Source of the DNA: Trichopria drosophilae
Lineage: Eukaryota > Arthropoda > Insecta > Hymenoptera > Diapriidae
Assembly (NCBI GenBank): GCA_030407085.1
Contig: CM059582.1
Span: forward strand, 1,550,001-1,614,000
Direction: 5' to 3'
Length of the DNA stretch: 64,000 nt
In this document: in pieces, positions 62,723 through 64,000 of the stretch
Layout of the letters: the number at the start of each line of letters is the position of its first letter
Numbering within the stretch: the first letter of the stretch is position 1
Notes under the pieces: generated by a model
Database searches by the model: none
What the model saw: only the letters and a program-made list of their open reading frames with translations
Told to the model about the DNA's origin: nothing
Position numbers and translations under genes: made by a program

Positions 62723-63974
62723 CATGGTGGCCACCGTCAGGGAAAACTGGGAAATCAGGGAATTTCAAAATTGGTCAGAGAATCAGGGAAAAGTCAGGGA
62801 ATTTCAAAATTGGTCAGGGAAAAAGTAAATTGTAGACAAATCTTTAAAAAGTGAAAAACATTATTTAACAAAAAATGGCACAATTTCATATTCAGAAAAA
62901 TGCTTTATTTATCGTGTTTCGCATAAAATTCTTTTAAATGATTTTAAACGCTTTCTCACAAATTTAATCAAATATTGACGTTTTTTATCAATAACATATT
63001 TCAGTTTTGAACATTTTCGACCAATTTCACCAAAAACCAACAATTTTGAGAAAAAAAATAATCATAAATTAAATATATTTGTGGTACTGGTCAGTTTTAA
63101 ACGTTCTGGTACATTGCAACAAAAATAAACACGTTTAACAATAACACATTTCGGTATTGAATATATTCTAACAGATTTGAATAAAATTTAATAGTTTAAC
63201 AAAAATAAATCCAAACAATTTTATATTTAAAGATATTTATCTTTCTATAAAGATACTTTACAGAATATTTCAAAAATATTTGCCATACTAATTCTCTATT
63301 TAAACAAATATTTGTATAAATAAAACCTTTTGAAAATGATAGAAAACTTTCATACATTTTTTTAAATCTTCAAAAATCTTTGAAATTGCATAAAAAAGCT
63401 AAAAATCGTAGAAAAATTTTTAAAATGTTGAAAACAGCACAAAACTCCTAAATTTTGAGAATATTAATTTGTTTAAATGATTATTTTACCATTTCTATTT
63501 TAAGTAGTTGATATTTGTCCAATAGTATTTGAAAAATATAAAATTTATGGCAATTTTTTGTTATTGTCAATATTCGTAAGAATTTTGACAATACTTTGAA
63601 TATACTGTCCAAAATCGCGTAAATTCTAAAATTTATCAACATTTATAATTATTGAGTAACATATTACCGCAGAATTTGACATTTTATAACAAATTTTGAG
63701 AACCCCCAACAAATTTTCTACTATTATTTTGAATTAAACACGAAAAAATCCGCAGGAACATGAGTTTTTTTCTGGATTTTTATAGATAATATGTTTTCGA
63801 ATATACTACTCGTTGTTGATTGAAAAAATAAAGAATTTATTGAAAATGTGTAGCTGTTTTTAAAACATTTTTATCCGTATTGTTTATTTTTAATAGATAT
63901 CATTAAAATATTGGTCAGGGAAAAATCTGGGAAAAGTCAGGGAATTTTTTTCCGAGAAAAAAGCGGCCACCATG
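62723..63974. mobile_element. Non-autonomous element with AGCTA target duplication and GTCAGGGAA repeats
   Basis: AGCTA stands at 62,718-62,722 and 63,975-63,979, immediately outside the inverted ends CATGGTGGCC (62,723-62,732) and GGCCACCATG (63,965-63,974). Near both ends are GTCAGGGAAAA/GTCAGGGAATTT units, in the same (direct) orientation: about five at the left (62,735-62,825) and three at the right (63,913-63,945). The 1,252-bp interior is AT-rich and without an open frame. Intact ends and duplication suggest a fairly young copy. The superfamily is not clear to me. Confidence 0.7.
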
Positions 63975-64000
63975 AGCTAAATAAATCATTTTTATTTTGA

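Noticed and set aside
1..64000. CRISPR arrays, operons, bacterial promoters, tRNA genes and endogenous viral genes
   Set aside because: The window is eukaryotic. I saw no regularly spaced repeats, no tRNA cloverleaf and no viral protein motif.

Overview
The window looks like a stretch of an insect nuclear genome. It is AT-rich, intron-containing and full of decayed transposons. Its only protein-coding gene that I can support is an arthropod-type BTB transcription factor. The CpG-rich promoter against an AT-rich background, the abundant TTAA-flanked (piggyBac-type) non-autonomous elements and the mariner-type relic would fit Hymenoptera, but the order is inference.

Positions 1-47,000 are essentially a gene desert. 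All open frames there are short and I found none that belongs to a conserved protein family, except two transposon relics. These are a frameshifted, internally deleted Tc1/mariner-superfamily transposase (11,340-12,265, +) and the 5'-truncated 3' end of a non-LTR retrotransposon (21,705-22,612, -). The rest is AT-rich spacer with many repeats. There are four elements flanked by TTAA (8,358-9,564; 16,146-16,227; 28,962-30,125; and 53,230-53,635 inside the gene) and a nearly perfect 66-bp hairpin (9,854-10,017). There is also a diverged 5S rRNA copy (24,305-24,422, -) and several unnamed dispersed repeat families. One block (46,010-46,530) is built from palindromes around CGTAAA/TTTACG. Two GC-richer patches look like isolated promoters or first exons: 30,640-31,030, with heat-shock-element-like motifs and a TATA box, and 38,400-38,735, with a CRE palindrome and four CAGTTG E-boxes.

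Positions 47,150-62,400 hold the gene. A CpG-rich promoter and 5' UTR region (47.15-48.48 kb) leads to a strong donor at 48,476. Three coding exons follow: 49,594-49,971 (BTB domain), 55,083-55,548 (acidic, Ser/Thr/Pro-rich linker) and 56,683-56,963 (Psq-type helix-turn-helix plus a basic tail). The exons join in frame to 374 residues. The pairing of BTB and Psq domains marks a BTB-Psq nuclear DNA-binding protein. The 5.1-kb first coding intron carries two long inverted repeats that should fold into double-stranded RNA in the pre-mRNA, and one TTAA element. A probable long 3' UTR with microsatellites runs from 56,964 towards about 62.4 kb.

Positions 62,723-63,974 are an apparently intact mobile-element copy. 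It has short inverted ends, GTCAGGGAA-type subterminal repeats and a flanking 5-bp AGCTA duplication. I saw no operon, CRISPR, tRNA, viral gene or clearly new protein system.
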